Shown here: positions 26,101 through 33,652 of the stretch, in pieces
Layout of the letters: each line of letters opens with the position of its first letter
Numbering within the stretch: position 1 is the stretch's first letter
Assembly: GCF_005877005.1 (NCBI RefSeq)
Contig: NZ_SSNH01000002.1
Location: 248,001 to 312,000 of the forward strand
Origin: Sinomonas susongensis
GTDB taxonomy: Bacteria; Actinomycetota; Actinomycetes; Actinomycetales; Micrococcaceae
Length of the DNA stretch: 64,000 bases
Reading direction: 5' to 3'
Translations under genes and position numbers: made by a program
The notes under the pieces: generated by a model
Database searches by the model: none
What the model saw: only the letters and a program-made list of their open reading frames with translations
What the model was told of the DNA's origin: nothing

Positions 26101-26599
26101 CAATGATGAGTGCGCTCACCCAGTCGGCTCCGAGGATCCGCAGGCCCACGAGCAGCGGAACGGCGGCGCACTGGACGAGGGCCGGGAGGTACGCGGTGTA
26201 GAAGGAATCGAGGGCGTCGAGGCCGCGGACGGCGAGGACCGCGGTTGCGGCGGCCGACGACGCGACGCGGCGGTCGGCGTCGTCCGTCCCCTCGGCGAGC
26301 CGCCCTCCCCGTTCGAGTGCGGCCGCGACGAGCCGCGAGCGCAGCTCCTCCCGGACCCCTGCCGACGCCCAACGGCCCGCTTGCAGGGACCCCCACTCCG
26401 CGAGGGCGCGCAGCAGCACGCCGGCCGCCGCGATGAGGGCGGCAACCCGCCAGTCTGCCTGCCCGGCGAACGCACCGGCGAGCCCCGACGCGACCCCCTG
26501 CGCGACGAGGATGAGCGCCGCGGCCTTCGCGACGGCCAGGACGCTCAGCAGCGCGACCGCTGACTTCGTCGCCCGGCCGCTGGGAATGCTGGGACGCAC
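23171..26599 (-). CDS. cydDC: CydDC: fused heterodimeric-type ABC exporter for cytochrome bd assembly
   Basis: 1142 residues: two complete membrane-ATPase halves in one chain. The CydD half has six hydrophobic segments, Walker A GPSGAGKTS (Lys about 385), signature LSPGQQRR and Walker B ATLVILDEPTAHLD. The CydC half starts near residue 565, with Walker A GPSGSGKTT (Lys about 970), LSGGQRQR and AAVVLLDEPTAHLD. CydDC exports reduced thiols (glutathione/cysteine in E. coli) and is needed to assemble heme d in the bd oxidase. Separate cydC and cydD genes are usual; the fusion occurs in many actinobacteria. GTG 26599 lies 2 bp after the cydB stop with GGGAG upstream, so it is the third gene of a cydA-cydB-cydDC operon. 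Confidence 0.93.
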   Translation of the reverse strand: MRPSIPSGRATKSAVALLSVLAVAKAAALILVAQGVASGLAGAFAGQADWRVAALIAAAGVLLRALAEWGSLQAGRWASAGVREELRSRLVAAALERGGRLAEGTDDADRRVASSAAATAVLAVRGLDALDSFYTAYLPALVQCAAVPLLVGLRILGADWVSALIIALTLPLVPVFMILIGKHTEDRVSAAQQALARLGSHLVELAQGLPVLVGLGRAAEQRKALRELSEDFSRRTMGTLRVAFMSSLALELLSTISVAVVAVFIGIRLVNGEMPLEAGLLALVLAPECFQPVRDLGAAHHASEDGAEALRRAESAIAAPAGTRLPVAADPADAADRVQGGPVGLEVDRLTVRYDGRERAAVDRLSFVAPAGEATLLAGPSGAGKTSVLLALAGLVRDGAGATVSGRATGAEPARIAYVPQHPQFTEPTVAAELELAADGLPAERVPAAVRRALEAVVCAELAQANPAELSPGQQRRIAVARGLLRVDAGATLVILDEPTAHLDARSAAAVEAAIAGLRGRATVLLVAHDPQTAALARNRVDLAPNEGAAGAGGLPEPETSSRFAVADVDQGAAAGVRRVPAPSGGGPWLASLWQLVRPDLPRYAVAALAGLGAAAAASALAGLSGWLIVRAAEQPPILYLLAAMVGVRFFGITRAVLRYAERLSTHSAVFSTLIRLRDRLWSALTSQGLSARRLLVPGAALESLVGDAESVRDELPRILQPLATAVLLGIGALVAVWILLPAQLPVLAIAVVVSVVVAPLATAWADRRAARAVQRGKAQLLEAIGQALAAAPDLAANRLIERVLARLRADDRRLTALERRGVAAEGLGRAIVILATGLAAASALAAPATSGVPVSTAAAVVLLQLALAEPFAAASTAVQRIPALRSALAGIAAEAADVEAGAPEGSGAGAQRSGPTISGPSTEVSCTEGLSIDGLSAGWPGQPDVFAALSATAAPGEWLVVAGPSGSGKTTLLAVLLGFLRPRTGSVRAGGRIAWCPQESHLFDSTVRGNLSIARDRSEAPGDAELWEALERVGLADHVRSLPGGLDSRVGSRGAELSGGQRQRLAVARTLVADAAVVLLDEPTAHLDPAAAEELVSALHAALADRSVVMVTHRASELRDGDLLVRLDALGDGVRRLALAG

Positions 26600-26601
26600 G
26601 G

Positions 26602-27675
26602 TCAGGCTCCCGTCTGCGGCTCGGGAGCCTCGCGCCCCGTCACGAGACGGGTGAGGAACGCAGGGACGACATTGTGCGCGGCCGGGATGCTCCCCAGCGC
26701 GACGCGCTTGCGGAACACCCAGTACGTCCAGCTTTGATACGCCAGGACGAGCGGGAGCCCGATGAGGGCCACGACCGACATCACACCCAGGGTGTAGGCG
26801 GAGGACGACGCCGTCGCGACGGTCAGGCTGTTCGCCGGGTCCAGAGTGGACGGCAGCACGACCGGGTAGACGGCGCCGAAGATTCCGGCCGCGCCCGCGG
26901 TGAGGAAGATGGCCATGAGAAGGAACGCGCGCCCCTCGGAGCCACGCTGGGCGAGGGCCCACGCGGCGGTGGCGGCCACGGCGGCCACGGCAGTGAGGGT
27001 CCAGGTCCACCAGTTTCCGCTCCGGAGCTGGATCGCGACCACCCATGCCACGAGCGGGAGGATGCCGAGCGGCATCCACCGACGGAACGCGAGATGTGCG
27101 CGCGTGCGGATCTCGCCGTCGGTCTTGAGGGCGAGGAAGGCGAGGGCGTGGACGAGTGCGAAGCCGACGACGGCGGCACCCCCCAGCACGGCGTAGCCGC
27201 TGAACCATGCGAAGGGGCCGCCGACGCGGTCGCCGTTGGCGTCGAGCGGCAGGCCCGTCGTGGTGAGGGCAAGGAGCGCGCCGACACAGAACGCGGCGAA
27301 GAACGAACCGAGGGCGATCGCCCAGTCCCATGCCGCGGTCCAGCGCGGGGAGGCGATCTTGCCGCGGTACTCGAACGCCACGGCGCGGAAGATCAGCGCG
27401 ACGAGGGTGAGCGTCAGGGGAAGGTACAGCCCCGAGAACAGCGACGCGTACCAGCGGGGGAACGCTGCGAACGTCGCGCCCGCGGCGGTGATGAGCCACA
27501 CCTCGTTGCCGTCCCATACGGGGCCGACGGTGTTGAGCAGCACGCGGCGTTCGCCGTCGTTGCGGGCGAAGAGCTTCATGAGCATGCCCACGCCGAGGTC
27601 GAAGCCCTCGAGGAAGAGGTAGCCGATCCAGAGGAGGGCGACGGCGCAGAACCAGACAGTGGGAAGGGTCTCCAT
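26602..27675 (-). CDS. cydB: Cytochrome bd ubiquinol/menaquinol oxidase subunit II
   Basis: 357 residues, nine membrane segments. The opening METLPTVWFCAVALLWIGYL and the conserved GPVWDGNEVWLITAAGATFA match CydB. Subunit II packs against CydA in the high-affinity terminal oxidase, which reduces O2 without pumping protons. The gene lies 10 bp downstream of cydA and 2 bp upstream of cydDC, so all three form one operon. Length is about 20 residues below E. coli CydB, normal for actinobacteria. Confidence 0.95.
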   Translation of the reverse strand: METLPTVWFCAVALLWIGYLFLEGFDLGVGMLMKLFARNDGERRVLLNTVGPVWDGNEVWLITAAGATFAAFPRWYASLFSGLYLPLTLTLVALIFRAVAFEYRGKIASPRWTAAWDWAIALGSFFAAFCVGALLALTTTGLPLDANGDRVGGPFAWFSGYAVLGGAAVVGFALVHALAFLALKTDGEIRTRAHLAFRRWMPLGILPLVAWVVAIQLRSGNWWTWTLTAVAAVAATAAWALAQRGSEGRAFLLMAIFLTAGAAGIFGAVYPVVLPSTLDPANSLTVATASSSAYTLGVMSVVALIGLPLVLAYQSWTYWVFRKRVALGSIPAAHNVVPAFLTRLVTGREAPEPQTGA

Positions 27676-27685
27676 CGGTGAACTC

Positions 27686-29257
27686 CTAGTAGGCGAAGGC
27701 CAGGACGTCGTCGGACTGCTTGTGCTCGCCGTCGTCGTGCTTCTCAGCGAGCTCGGGCATCGCGGAGGCGACGCCGCCGCGCGTGTAGCGCCACAGCAGC
27801 CGCACCTCGACGACCATGAGCGACGCGTAGACGACGCAGAAGACGATGAGCGAGGTGAGCAGTTCCCCAGCGCTCACTCCGGGCGAGACTGCGGCCGCGG
27901 TGAACATGAAGACCTGGTCGAAGCTTCCCGCCATCGAGGGATTGGGGGCGACGACGAAGGGCTGGCGGCCCATCTCGGTGAAGATCCAGCCTGCCGCGTT
28001 CGCACCGAAGGGGGCGAGGATGCCCAGGACGGCGAGCCGCATGAGCCACCGCGCCCGGGGAACTGTGCCCTTGCGCGTGAGGTAGAGGGCGACGGCGGCC
28101 GCGAGCGCCGCGACTCCCCCGAAGCCGATCATCATCCGGAAGCCCCAGTAGGTGACCTCCATGACGGGGACGTCCTGGATGGCCTCGCCGGCTCGGTCGC
28201 CGTAGATCGGGTTGTCCGGCAGGTTCGTCCCGTACTGCGCCTGGTACTGGGGGATGAGGCTGTTGACGCCTTTGACGTTGGTCGTGAAGTCGCCGTGGGC
28301 CAGGAACGAGAGGAGTCCGGGGATTTCGATGACGGCGCTGACGTTCGAGCAGTCCTTCGACCCGACGTCGCCCACGGAGAGCACCGAGAAGCTCGTGCCG
28401 TCGTGGCATGCGGCCTCGGCGGCGGCCATCTTCATGGGCTGCTGGACGAACATGAGCTTGCCCTGGATGTCGCCGGTGACGGCAGTCCCCGCGAAGGAGA
28501 GCATCGCGACGACGGCACCGATCCGGAGGCTGCGCAGCCACACGCGATGGTCGGTGCGGTCTCGCCCCGGCAGCTCGGGGTTCTCCCCCGGCACGACGCG
28601 GCCGTCCGGCCCCACTGTGTCGATGCCGTCCCTGCGGCGCTGCCACAGGTGGTACCACGAGATCCCGAGCAGGAACGCGCCGGCGACGCCGAGGGAGCCC
28701 AGCAGCGTGTGCGGCACGGCGACGAGCGCGGTGTTGTTCGTGAACACGGCCCATGCGTCCGTCATGACCGGGTGCCCGTTGACGACTGTGACGCCGACCG
28801 GGTGCTGCATCCAGCTGTTGGCGACGATGATGAAGTAGGCCGAGATGGCGGAGCCGACGACGGCGCACCAGAGAGCGGTGAGGTGGAGCCCCGGGCGGAG
28901 GAGCTTCCAGCCGAAGATCCAGAGGCCGAGGAAGGTCGACTCGACGAAGAAGGCGAGCAGCGCCTCCATGGCAAGGGGGGCGCCGAAGACGTCACCCACG
29001 AAGCGGCTGTACTCGCTCCAGGCCATGCCGAACTGGAACTCCTGGACCAGGCCTGTCGCGACGCCCATGATGAAGTTGATGAGGAAGAGCTTCCCCCAGA
29101 ACTTCGTCATGCGGAGGTACTCGGGCCTGCGCGTGCGGAACCAGATGGTCTGCATCACCGCGACCACAAGGCCGAGGCCGATCGTGAGCGGGACCATCAT
29201 GAAGTGGTAGACGGTGGTGATGCCGAACTGCCAGCGGGCGATTTCCAAGGCGTCCAT
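27686..29257 (-). CDS. cydA: Cytochrome bd oxidase subunit I
   Basis: 523 residues, nine membrane segments. The opening ARWQFGITTVYHFMMVPLTI contains His18, equivalent to E. coli His19 (heme b595 or d ligand). The conserved GLVQEFQFGMAWSEYSRFV and AFFVESTFLGLW carry the heme-pocket Glu residues. A Q-loop around residues 240-330 (TAVTGDIQGKLMFVQQPMK) binds quinol. ATG 29257 has CAGGAGCG upstream. It is the first gene of the cydA-cydB-cydDC operon. Two of the three BlaI-type operators lie 31-73 nt upstream of its start, where they should block its promoter. Confidence 0.96.
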   Translation of the reverse strand: MDALEIARWQFGITTVYHFMMVPLTIGLGLVVAVMQTIWFRTRRPEYLRMTKFWGKLFLINFIMGVATGLVQEFQFGMAWSEYSRFVGDVFGAPLAMEALLAFFVESTFLGLWIFGWKLLRPGLHLTALWCAVVGSAISAYFIIVANSWMQHPVGVTVVNGHPVMTDAWAVFTNNTALVAVPHTLLGSLGVAGAFLLGISWYHLWQRRRDGIDTVGPDGRVVPGENPELPGRDRTDHRVWLRSLRIGAVVAMLSFAGTAVTGDIQGKLMFVQQPMKMAAAEAACHDGTSFSVLSVGDVGSKDCSNVSAVIEIPGLLSFLAHGDFTTNVKGVNSLIPQYQAQYGTNLPDNPIYGDRAGEAIQDVPVMEVTYWGFRMMIGFGGVAALAAAVALYLTRKGTVPRARWLMRLAVLGILAPFGANAAGWIFTEMGRQPFVVAPNPSMAGSFDQVFMFTAAAVSPGVSAGELLTSLIVFCVVYASLMVVEVRLLWRYTRGGVASAMPELAEKHDDGEHKQSDDVLAFAY

Positions 29258-29288
29258 GTGCGCTCCTGTCGAGGGCGGAACCCCGATC

Positions 29289-29305
29289 TTCTACAGATCG
29301 TAGAA
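29289..29305. promoter_or_regulatory. BlaI-type operator 1 (cydA-proximal)
   Basis: TTCTAC-AGATC-GTAGAA, a perfect 6-bp inverted repeat with 5-bp spacer. Its centre is about 40 nt upstream of the cydA start codon. The arms resemble the TACA/TGTA-type half-sites of BlaI/MecI/CopY repressors. Confidence 0.75.
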
Positions 29306-29313
29306 GATCTGAC

Positions 29314-29330
29314 TTCTACATAGTGTAGAA
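29314..29330. promoter_or_regulatory. BlaI-type operator 2
   Basis: TTCTAC-ATAGT-GTAGAA, with the same arms and spacing as operator 1 and centred 25 bp from it. Two dimers could bind side by side over the cyd promoter. Confidence 0.75.
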
Positions 29331-29412
29331 CAACTGGAGGGCTCGGACGCACCCTCCCTGGACCGCTTCTCAGTGGCGCCGACTCGACGCGCGTGCTTTT
29401 GACCACTTTTTC

Positions 29413-29429
29413 TTCTACCTCGCGTAGAA
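29413..29429. promoter_or_regulatory. BlaI-type operator 3 (blaI-proximal)
   Basis: TTCTAC-CTCGC-GTAGAA, the third perfect copy. It lies about 110 nt upstream of the blaI-like start and overlaps a plausible -10 (TAGAAT, 29425-29430) reading towards that gene, so autoregulation is expected. Confidence 0.75.
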
Positions 29430-29530
29430 TGGATAGTGGACTCACGGACACCAGCGGCGGACCGCCGATACGGACACCGCGCGCGACGTCACCCAGCTGA
29501 GACCCGATCTGAACACGGAAGGACACAAAG

Positions 29531-29893
29531 ATGGCAAGCCTCGGCGAGCTCGAACGCTCGGTGATGGACCAGCTGTGGTCGACAGCCGAAGCGGCCACGG
29601 CTAACGAACTCCGGGACCGTCTCGCGCAGAGCGTAGTCCAGAGCAAGGACCTCGCCGTCACGACAGTCCTCACTGTCCTCTCGCGCCTCGAGAAGAAGGG
29701 CCTCGTGGAGCGCGAGCGCGGTACGCGCCCGCACCGCTACAGGGCCATCTCCACCCGCGAGGACCACACCGCCCGGCTCATGCACGAGGCGCTCGGCACA
29801 GCCCCGGACCGCGAGGCAGTCCTCGCGCGCTTCATCGGGAGTGTGTCCGAGGCGGAAGCCGCCACCCTCCGCAAACTCCTGGCCCGGGGCTGA
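29531..29893 (+). CDS. blaI: BlaI/MecI/CopY-family transcriptional repressor
   Basis: 120 residues. The winged helix-turn-helix runs from MASLGELERSVMDQLW through TTVLTVLSRLEKKGLVERERG (recognition helix and wing RPHRYRA) and is followed by the C-terminal dimerisation helices (AEAATLRKLLARG). These repressors are inactivated by proteolytic cleavage via a membrane M56 metalloprotease, here encoded 31 bp downstream. ATG 29531 has GGAAGGA upstream. The gene diverges from cydA, and three matching operators lie between, so the likely targets are the cyd operon and itself. No beta-lactamase gene is nearby, so a beta-lactam function is not indicated. Confidence 0.92.
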   Translation: MASLGELERSVMDQLWSTAEAATANELRDRLAQSVVQSKDLAVTTVLTVLSRLEKKGLVERERGTRPHRYRAISTREDHTARLMHEALGTAPDREAVLARFIGSVSEAEAATLRKLLARG

Positions 29894-29924
29894 AGCACCA
29901 GCCCACTCGTCGCCGAGGACGGCC

Positions 29925-30911
29925 GTGCTCGTAGCCTCGTATCTCCTCGCACTGCTGGCAATCCTGCTCGCGTGGCCGGTGCCGGTGGCACTCTCGCGCG
30001 CCCACTGGACCTCCCGCTCGCCTTTCGCGGCAATGGTCCTCTGGCAGTCGATCGCCCTCGCCGGCGGCCTCTCGATGATCGGGGCGATGCTCGTCTACGG
30101 ACTGCAGCCGTTGGGGGACAACCTGCTCCAGGCCATCGCGAGTGCCGCCTCCCTCGTCGTGGAGAACCGGTCCTCGGAGCATCTGCAGTTCTGGCACCTC
30201 TTCGCCCTCTGCGCGGCCGCCCTGCTCGGGACACATCTCGTCTTCACCCTGGGCCTCACATATGCCCGGATCACAGGGCAGCGGCGGAGGCACCGCGAGC
30301 TCCTCGAAGTGCTCAGCCTGCCCTCCGGCGCGATCGAGCGCACCCTCGTCATCAATCACCCGGCCCCGGTCGCCTACTGCCTGCCCGGCGGCTCGCGGTC
30401 CGTCACGGTCCTCTCGGACGGCCTCGTGGAGGCCCTCTCCCCCGGCGAGCTCGCCGCCGTCGTCGAGCATGAGCGCGCACACCTCACCCAGCGGCACCAT
30501 CTCCTGCTGTGGGCCTTCGAGGCCTGGCGCCAGGCGCTCCCGTGGCTTCCGACCTCACGGCTGTCCCGGGAAGCCGTCTCCTCGCTCGTCGAGATGCTGG
30601 CCGACGACGTGGCGCGCAGGACCGCGCCCGACGACGTGCTCGTCCGGGCGATTGCCCTTGTAGCCGTGGGCTCCGCCGCGTCCGGCCCGGGGGCCGCGGA
30701 ACCGACGCTCGGAAGCCCGCGGGCCCCCGAGACTCCCCGCACTCCCGGAACTCCCGACGAGGGCGAGGCCTCGCTCGCCGCGCGCCTGAGCCGACTCCTC
30801 ACGCCCCAGCCCCAGCTCACCCCGGCACAGATGACGGCGGTGCTCGCGGCGTCCGGGCTCATGCTGGCGGTGCCCACTGCGCTCCTGCTCGCCCCCGGGA
30901 TCGTCACGTGA
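29925..30911 (+). CDS. M56-family membrane metallopeptidase (BlaR1/MecR1 protease-type, without sensor domain)
   Basis: 328 residues with hydrophobic segments at about 2-22, 36-60, 92-115 and 305-325. The zinc site HERAH (residues 182-186) sits in a cytosolic loop after VEALSPGELAAVVE, as in BlaR1. The penicillin-binding sensor domain of BlaR1 (about 250 residues) is absent: the protein ends right after the last membrane helix. A short Pro-rich linker lies at residues 258-280. Start GTG 29925 has GAGGA upstream. Paired with the BlaI protein, it probably cleaves the repressor in response to a membrane or envelope signal that remains unknown. It converges on parE. Confidence 0.88.
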   Translation: MLVASYLLALLAILLAWPVPVALSRAHWTSRSPFAAMVLWQSIALAGGLSMIGAMLVYGLQPLGDNLLQAIASAASLVVENRSSEHLQFWHLFALCAAALLGTHLVFTLGLTYARITGQRRRHRELLEVLSLPSGAIERTLVINHPAPVAYCLPGGSRSVTVLSDGLVEALSPGELAAVVEHERAHLTQRHHLLLWAFEAWRQALPWLPTSRLSREAVSSLVEMLADDVARRTAPDDVLVRAIALVAVGSAASGPGAAEPTLGSPRAPETPRTPGTPDEGEASLAARLSRLLTPQPQLTPAQMTAVLAASGLMLAVPTALLLAPGIVT

Positions 30912-30916
30912 GGCAG

Positions 30917-30955
30917 ACGGCCCGGAGGGCCTGAATCGCCAAGGCCCCGAGCCGT
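30917..30955. terminator. Bidirectional hairpin between the M56 gene and parE
   Basis: The arms 30917-30932 and 30942-30955 pair along ACGGC..CGG..GGCCT with two bulges and a 9-nt loop. It lies exactly between the two convergent stop codons. No U-tract. Confidence 0.6.
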
Positions 30956-33063
30956 CAGGCGTCGATGCGCTCGCGGTCGAGGTTCGCGCTGCCGGACACG
31001 ATGAAGTCCTTCCGTGGCGCGACCTCCGAGCCCATGAGCAGCTCGAAGACCTCCTCGGCCCGCTGAGCACTCTCGATGGTCACTCGCCGGAGGCTGCGGT
31101 GGCGGGGATCCATGGTCGTCTCCGCGAGCTGGTCGGCGTCCATCTCGCCGAGACCCTTGTAGCGCTGGATCGGTTCCTTGTAGCGCCGGCCCTCGCCCTC
31201 GAGCTTCTTGAGGAGTGCATGGAGCTGGCCCTCGGAGTACGTGTAGACCATCTCGTTCGGCTTGCTCCCCGGATTGATGACCTCGACGCGGTGCAGCGGG
31301 GGCACAGCGGCGAACACGCGGCCCTCCTCGATCATGGGGCGCATGTACCGGAAGAACAGCGTGAGGAGAAGCGTGCGGATGTGGGCGCCGTCGACGTCCG
31401 CGTCGGTCATGAGGATGACGCGCCCGTAACGGGCCGCCTCGATGTCGAAGCTGCGCCCCGATCCGGCCCCCACGACCTGGATGAGCGCCGCGCACTCCGC
31501 GTTGGAGAGCATGTCGCCGACCGAGGCCTTCTGGACGTTGAGGATCTTGCCCCGGATCGGCAGGAGCGCTTGGAATTCGGACGAGCGCGCGTGCCGTGCG
31601 GTACCGAGCGCCGAGTCGCCCTCGACGATGAAGAGCTCCGATCGGCTCACGTCATCAGTCCGGCAGTCGATGAGCTTTGCGGGCAGGGTCGAGGACTCGA
31701 GGGCCGTCTTGCGCCGCTGCGTCTCCTTGTGCAGCCGCGCCGTCACGCGCGACTTCATCTCGTTGACGACCTTCTCGAGCAGAACCGAGGTCTGGTTGCG
31801 GTCCGCGCGCGCCGTCGAGGCGAGTTTCGCCCCGAGCTCCTTCTCCATGACGCGGGAGACGATCTGCCGGACCGCCGGGGTGCCGAGGATCTCCTTCGTC
31901 TGGCCCTCGAACTGCGGCTCGGCCAGGCGGACGGTCAGGACGGCCGTCAGGCCGGCAAGCACGTCGTCCTTCTCGATCTTGTCGTTGCCCGCCTTGAGCT
32001 TGCGGGCATTGGCCTCGATCGCCTTGCGGAACACCTTGAGCAGCGCAGCCTCGAAGCCCGCCTGGTGCGTGCCGCCCTTGGGAGTGGCGATGATGTTGAC
32101 GAAGGTCCGCACCGCGGTGTCGTAGCCGACCCCCCACCGCAGCGCCACGTCGACATCGCAGTCCCGCTCGACCTCGGCGATCTGGCTGTGTCCGCGCTCG
32201 TCGAGCACCGGCACCGTCTCCTTGAACGTCCCGGAGCCGTGGAGGCGCCACGTCTCGGTGACGGGGGCGTCGATCGCGAGGAAGTCGACGAACTCGGAGA
32301 TGCCGCCGTCGTGGTGGAACACCTCCTCGTGGGGGCCGGACTCCCCCGGCGTCCCCGGCAGCCGCCGTTCGTCGCGCACCGTGATCCGGAGGCCCGGGAC
32401 CAGGAACGAGGTCTGGCGGGCACGGCCCACGAGCTCGTCGTAGGAGAACTTCGCGTCCGGGGTGAAGATCTGCCGGTCGGCCCAGTATCGGATGCGCGTT
32501 CCGGTCACGCCACGCTTGGCCTTGCCCACGACGTCGAGCACGGAGTCATCGACGAATGGCTGGAACGGCGCGTCCGGGCTCGGGCGAGAGCCGCTGTCCA
32601 CGAACCGGCCCGGCTCGCCGCGGCGGAACGACATCTGGTAGGTCTTCCCACCGCGGTCCACCTGGACGTCGAGGCGCGCCGACAGTGCGTTGACCACCGA
32701 TGCGCCTACGCCATGGAGGCCGCCGGAGGCCGTGTAGGAGCCGCCGCCGAATTTGCCGCCCGCGTGCAGCTTCGTGAACACGACCTCCACGCCGGTCAGG
32801 CCGGTCTTCGGCTCGACGTCGACGGGGATGCCACGGCCGTCGTCGTGCACCTCGACGGAGCCGTCAGGGTGCAGGATGACCTTGATGTCGCGCCCGAAGC
32901 CGGCGAGCGCCTCGTCCACCGAGTTGTCGATGATCTCCCACAGGCAGTGCATGAGGCCCCGGGAGTCGGTCGAACCGATGTACATGCCCGGCCGCTTGCG
33001 GACGGCCTCGAGCCCTTCGAGGACAGACAGATGCCTGGCGGTGTATTCAGAGCTCGGGGTCAC
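30955..33063 (-). CDS. parE: DNA topoisomerase IV subunit B (ParE/GyrB family)
   Basis: 702 residues. The GHKL ATPase domain shows EAVRKRPGMYIGSTDSRG, the Mg-binding EIIDNSVDEALAG (Glu and Asn), DDGRGIPVD and the ATP lid GLHGVGASVVNALS. The TOPRIM domain shows LFIVEGDSALG and LMTDADVDGAHI, which bind Mg2+ for DNA cleavage. The protein supplies ATP-driven strand passage with ParC, whose gene is 10 kb away on the other strand. A 30-residue gap relative to GyrB and the separate parC support ParE over GyrB. GTG 33063 has AAGGAG upstream. Assignment as ParE rather than GyrB rests on the parC in this window. Confidence 0.9.
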   Translation of the reverse strand: MTPSSEYTARHLSVLEGLEAVRKRPGMYIGSTDSRGLMHCLWEIIDNSVDEALAGFGRDIKVILHPDGSVEVHDDGRGIPVDVEPKTGLTGVEVVFTKLHAGGKFGGGSYTASGGLHGVGASVVNALSARLDVQVDRGGKTYQMSFRRGEPGRFVDSGSRPSPDAPFQPFVDDSVLDVVGKAKRGVTGTRIRYWADRQIFTPDAKFSYDELVGRARQTSFLVPGLRITVRDERRLPGTPGESGPHEEVFHHDGGISEFVDFLAIDAPVTETWRLHGSGTFKETVPVLDERGHSQIAEVERDCDVDVALRWGVGYDTAVRTFVNIIATPKGGTHQAGFEAALLKVFRKAIEANARKLKAGNDKIEKDDVLAGLTAVLTVRLAEPQFEGQTKEILGTPAVRQIVSRVMEKELGAKLASTARADRNQTSVLLEKVVNEMKSRVTARLHKETQRRKTALESSTLPAKLIDCRTDDVSRSELFIVEGDSALGTARHARSSEFQALLPIRGKILNVQKASVGDMLSNAECAALIQVVGAGSGRSFDIEAARYGRVILMTDADVDGAHIRTLLLTLFFRYMRPMIEEGRVFAAVPPLHRVEVINPGSKPNEMVYTYSEGQLHALLKKLEGEGRRYKEPIQRYKGLGEMDADQLAETTMDPRHRSLRRVTIESAQRAEEVFELLMGSEVAPRKDFIVSGSANLDRERIDA

Positions 33064-33336
33064 GCTCGGGGGGCTCCTTCATAGGGCAGGGAGAGGCGGG
33101 CCGACAGGGCACACGCTACCGTTACAGGGTAGTCGCACCGGCACCGGTTCCCGCTTCCGCCACCCCGCGGGACCGCCGATCAGGGCCCGAGCGACTCGTT
33201 GCGGCCCTTCCCGTTATGGAACATTGATACGCCGCGAGCGAAAAGCAACCGTTTTGTGGAAGGCCAAGCGGCGCCCGGGGTGTTAGATGGGTAAGACCAC
33301 CGTGGAACCGCCCGGTATCTTGTGAAGGAGGCCAAG

Positions 33337-33558
33337 ATGACTTCAGCCCTTGCGGACCGCACCCTGACCGCCGTCGACCGCTGCGACCGCTGCGGCGCCC
33401 AGGCCTACGTCCGAGTGGTTCTCGAGACGTCCGGCGGGGAACTCCTGTTCTGCGCCCACCACGCGCGCGCAGTCCAGGGGCGTCTCCGCCCTCTCGCGTC
33501 GCACTGGCACGATGAGACGGATCGACTGACCGAGCGCACAGCAGTCCCAGAGGACTGA
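33337..33558 (+). CDS. DUF7455 small zinc-ribbon protein
   Basis: 73 residues, MTSALADRTLTAVDRCDRCG, then QAYVRVVLETSGGELLFCAHHA. The CDRC and FCAHH residues form a single zinc-ribbon of the DUF7455 type, usually encoded next to sigA in actinobacteria (here sigA is 1.3 kb away). The function is unknown; its constant presence near the main sigma factor gene makes a transcription-related role possible. ATG 33337 has AAGGAGG 7 nt upstream. A strong hairpin follows at 33580. Confidence 0.85.
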   Translation: MTSALADRTLTAVDRCDRCGAQAYVRVVLETSGGELLFCAHHARAVQGRLRPLASHWHDETDRLTERTAVPED

Positions 33559-33579
33559 CGCTCGCGGTCGCAGAGACCA

Positions 33580-33616
33580 TGAGGGCCCGGACACCGACAA
33601 GGTGTCCGGGCCCTCA
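33580..33616 (+). terminator. Hairpin after the DUF7455 gene
   Basis: Arms 33580-33595 and 33601-33616 (TGAGGGCCCGGACACC) pair perfectly across a 5-nt loop. No U-tract follows, but the stem is very GC-rich. Confidence 0.75.
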
Positions 33617-33639
33617 GCTTTGGCGGCACGCCCCGAGGT

Positions 33640-33645
33640 TAATCT
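33640..33645 (+). promoter_or_regulatory. -10 element of a putative leaderless promoter for the ion channel gene
   Basis: TAATCT is followed by seven bases and ATG 33653. It lies just after the DUF7455 terminator. Confidence 0.5.
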
Positions 33646-33652
33646 GTCCCCC

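Noticed and set aside
24599-26563. Open frame of about 650 codons antisense to cydDC
   Set aside because: Low-complexity Gly/Arg/Glu translation opposite two intact ABC transporter halves.
26600-27517. Apparent N-terminal extension of cydDC into cydB
   Set aside because: Arg/Pro-rich shadow of cydB; the transporter begins at GTG 26599, 2 bp after the cydB stop.
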